The notes under the pieces were generated by a model, which worked only from the letters and a program-made list of their open reading frames with translations, ran no database searches and had not been told where the DNA came from. From Tenacibaculum caenipelagi (GTDB lineage Bacteria; Bacteroidota; Bacteroidia; Flavobacteriales; Flavobacteriaceae): 64,000 nt of DNA. Position 1 is the first letter of the stretch, and every line of letters starts with the position of its first letter. The translations under genes and the position numbers were made by a program. Location of the stretch: assembly GCF_004363005.1 (NCBI RefSeq), contig NZ_SNYH01000003.1, positions 186,001-250,000 of the forward strand. Reading direction: 5' to 3'. Positions 63,394-64,000 of this stretch are shown piece after piece.

Positions 63394-64000
63394 TTATCTG
63401 TTAATATAAAGCCAACCTTTTCTTACTTTACTTCCATTTCCAAGGTCTAATATATAGAAGTAAGTACCAACAGGCAATTTCTCATTTACATTTATATTAA
63501 CTCTTCCTTCAGATAATCCTCTAAATACAATATTACTATTATTGTATCCTTTTGCTTTGTATACGGTATTACCCCATCTATTGAAAATTTCAATCGTGTT
63601 ATTTGGGAAATTCTCTATACAATCAATATGTAAATAACTATTCGTATCGTCTCCATTTGGACTCATAAGGTTATTTACTTTAACACAAGTATCTTCACTT
63701 ATTGCATCTCCAAAACCATCCAATCCATCAACACTATCAGCTATTCCGTCACCATCTGTATCCATCCCACTATCTCCAACTACTCCATTTCCTCCTTTAT
63801 TTGGATCTAATGCATCTGAATTATTATCGGCATTATCAGCAGTTCCAAAACCATCTAGTTTATCTATACTGTCAGCAATACCATCTCCATCTGTATCAAT
63901 ATGAGGATTATCTACTTGACCATCTCCATCTGTATCTGAATTATTTCCTTCAATAACATCATTGATGCCATCATCATCACTATCTAGGTCTTTATAATCT
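63394..64000 (-). CDS. C-terminus of a large gliding-motility/type IX-sorted adhesin
   Basis: The frame is open to the right edge, so at least 202 residues, and the N-terminus is outside the window. The upstream part repeats D-x-D-x-D-G loops (SDTDGDGQVDN, IDTDGDGIADSIDKLDGFG, MDTDGDGIADSVDGLDGFG), calcium-binding thrombospondin type 3-like repeats. The last about 90 residues form a gliding-motility C-terminal (type B) sorting domain: NLMSPNGDDTNSYLHIDCIE, FPNNTIEIFNRWGNTVYKAK, PVGTYFYILDLGNG, RKGWLYINR. Such domains send proteins through the type IX system to the surface. Confidence 0.92.
   Translation of the reverse strand, partial: DYKDLDSDDDGINDVIEGNNSDTDGDGQVDNPHIDTDGDGIADSIDKLDGFGTADNADNNSDALDPNKGGNGVVGDSGMDTDGDGIADSVDGLDGFGDAISEDTCVKVNNLMSPNGDDTNSYLHIDCIENFPNNTIEIFNRWGNTVYKAKGYNNSNIVFRGLSEGRVNINVNEKLPVGTYFYILDLGNGSKVRKGWLYINR

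Noticed and set aside
63702-63956. Plus-strand H/Y/L-rich frame
   Set aside because: It is the complement of the D-x-D-x-D-G repeats of the adhesin and has no signs of its own coding.

Overview
The window comes from a low-GC member of the Bacteroidetes, most likely a marine Flavobacteriaceae. The impression of Tenacibaculum or a close relative is only an impression. The evidence is: promoters of the TTTG-N19-TAnnTTTG type (a perfect one precedes prfC at 51185-51215), A-rich leaders with few Shine-Dalgarno sites, PorP/SprF and gliding-motility/type IX secretion proteins, a dual cyclophilin-FKBP isomerase, and menaquinone genes in the order menA...menC-CPBP-menE.

Positions 1 to about 17150 are the early/lysogeny half of a lambda-like prophage. 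A CI-like repressor (15830, +) faces a long leftward operon. The operon starts at a (TTG)20 repeat and a promoter-operator (15697-15814). It runs through small early genes, RecT (13277), an exonuclease (12325), NinG (11716), an OB-like protein, a replication initiator with iteron-like repeats inside its gene (9919-10668), a DnaC-type loader (9228), then about 20 very small accessory genes, two adenine methyltransferases, a GIY-YIG protein, a DUF3850 protein and an ASCH protein. A second XRE regulator with a four-site operator array sits at 1567-1936. No integrase, terminase, capsid or attachment site is visible, so the element must continue left of position 1.

The most unusual signal is in the accessory part (3.1-8.8 kb). 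Nearly every gene junction carries the same short sequence on the minus strand, consensus AAAC(A/T)GTAG, usually 1-6 nt before the next start codon and often supplying the stop codon of the gene before. Two copies carry an added 16-nt hairpin at a fixed 27-nt distance, and a third hairpin copy stands without a gene. The arrangement is analogous to the start-associated sequences described in cluster K mycobacteriophages. Using it, I place several genes of 32-49 residues (3104, 4864, 5017, 6799, 7445) and correct several starts. A double-glycine-leader, bacteriocin-like peptide (7879-8106) lies in this array without the motif in front of it.

From 17.2 to 18.4 kb there is a strong intergenic inverted repeat, a DUF4468 protein and a gene remnant. 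From 18.4 kb on, the window is ordinary chromosome: menE/menC/menA with envelope proteins; two Fe-S proteins; MlaD, amidase and LptD (envelope biogenesis); RidA; mgsA-gapA-pfkA; a sodium/solute symporter; a TPR protein; serine deaminase; SanA-like; YaaA; a metallo-hydrolase; an unidentified 480-residue conserved protein; an ECF sigma/anti-sigma/periplasmic trio; a CAT-like acetyltransferase; a HAD phosphatase; kdsB; manA, QueD, Idi, prfC; an outer-membrane protein; the dual isomerase; three tandem TonB-C paralogues; and a cell-surface cluster of two OmpA-family proteins, a PorP/SprF protein and the C-terminus of a large adhesin that runs off the right edge.

Two more chromosomal points stand out. 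menE carries an interspersed palindromic repeat in frame inside its coding sequence. A probable attenuator or small RNA (48421-48629) precedes a two-gene unit of unknown function. No rRNA, tRNA or CRISPR array was recognised, and the sequence was read by eye without alignment or folding software.
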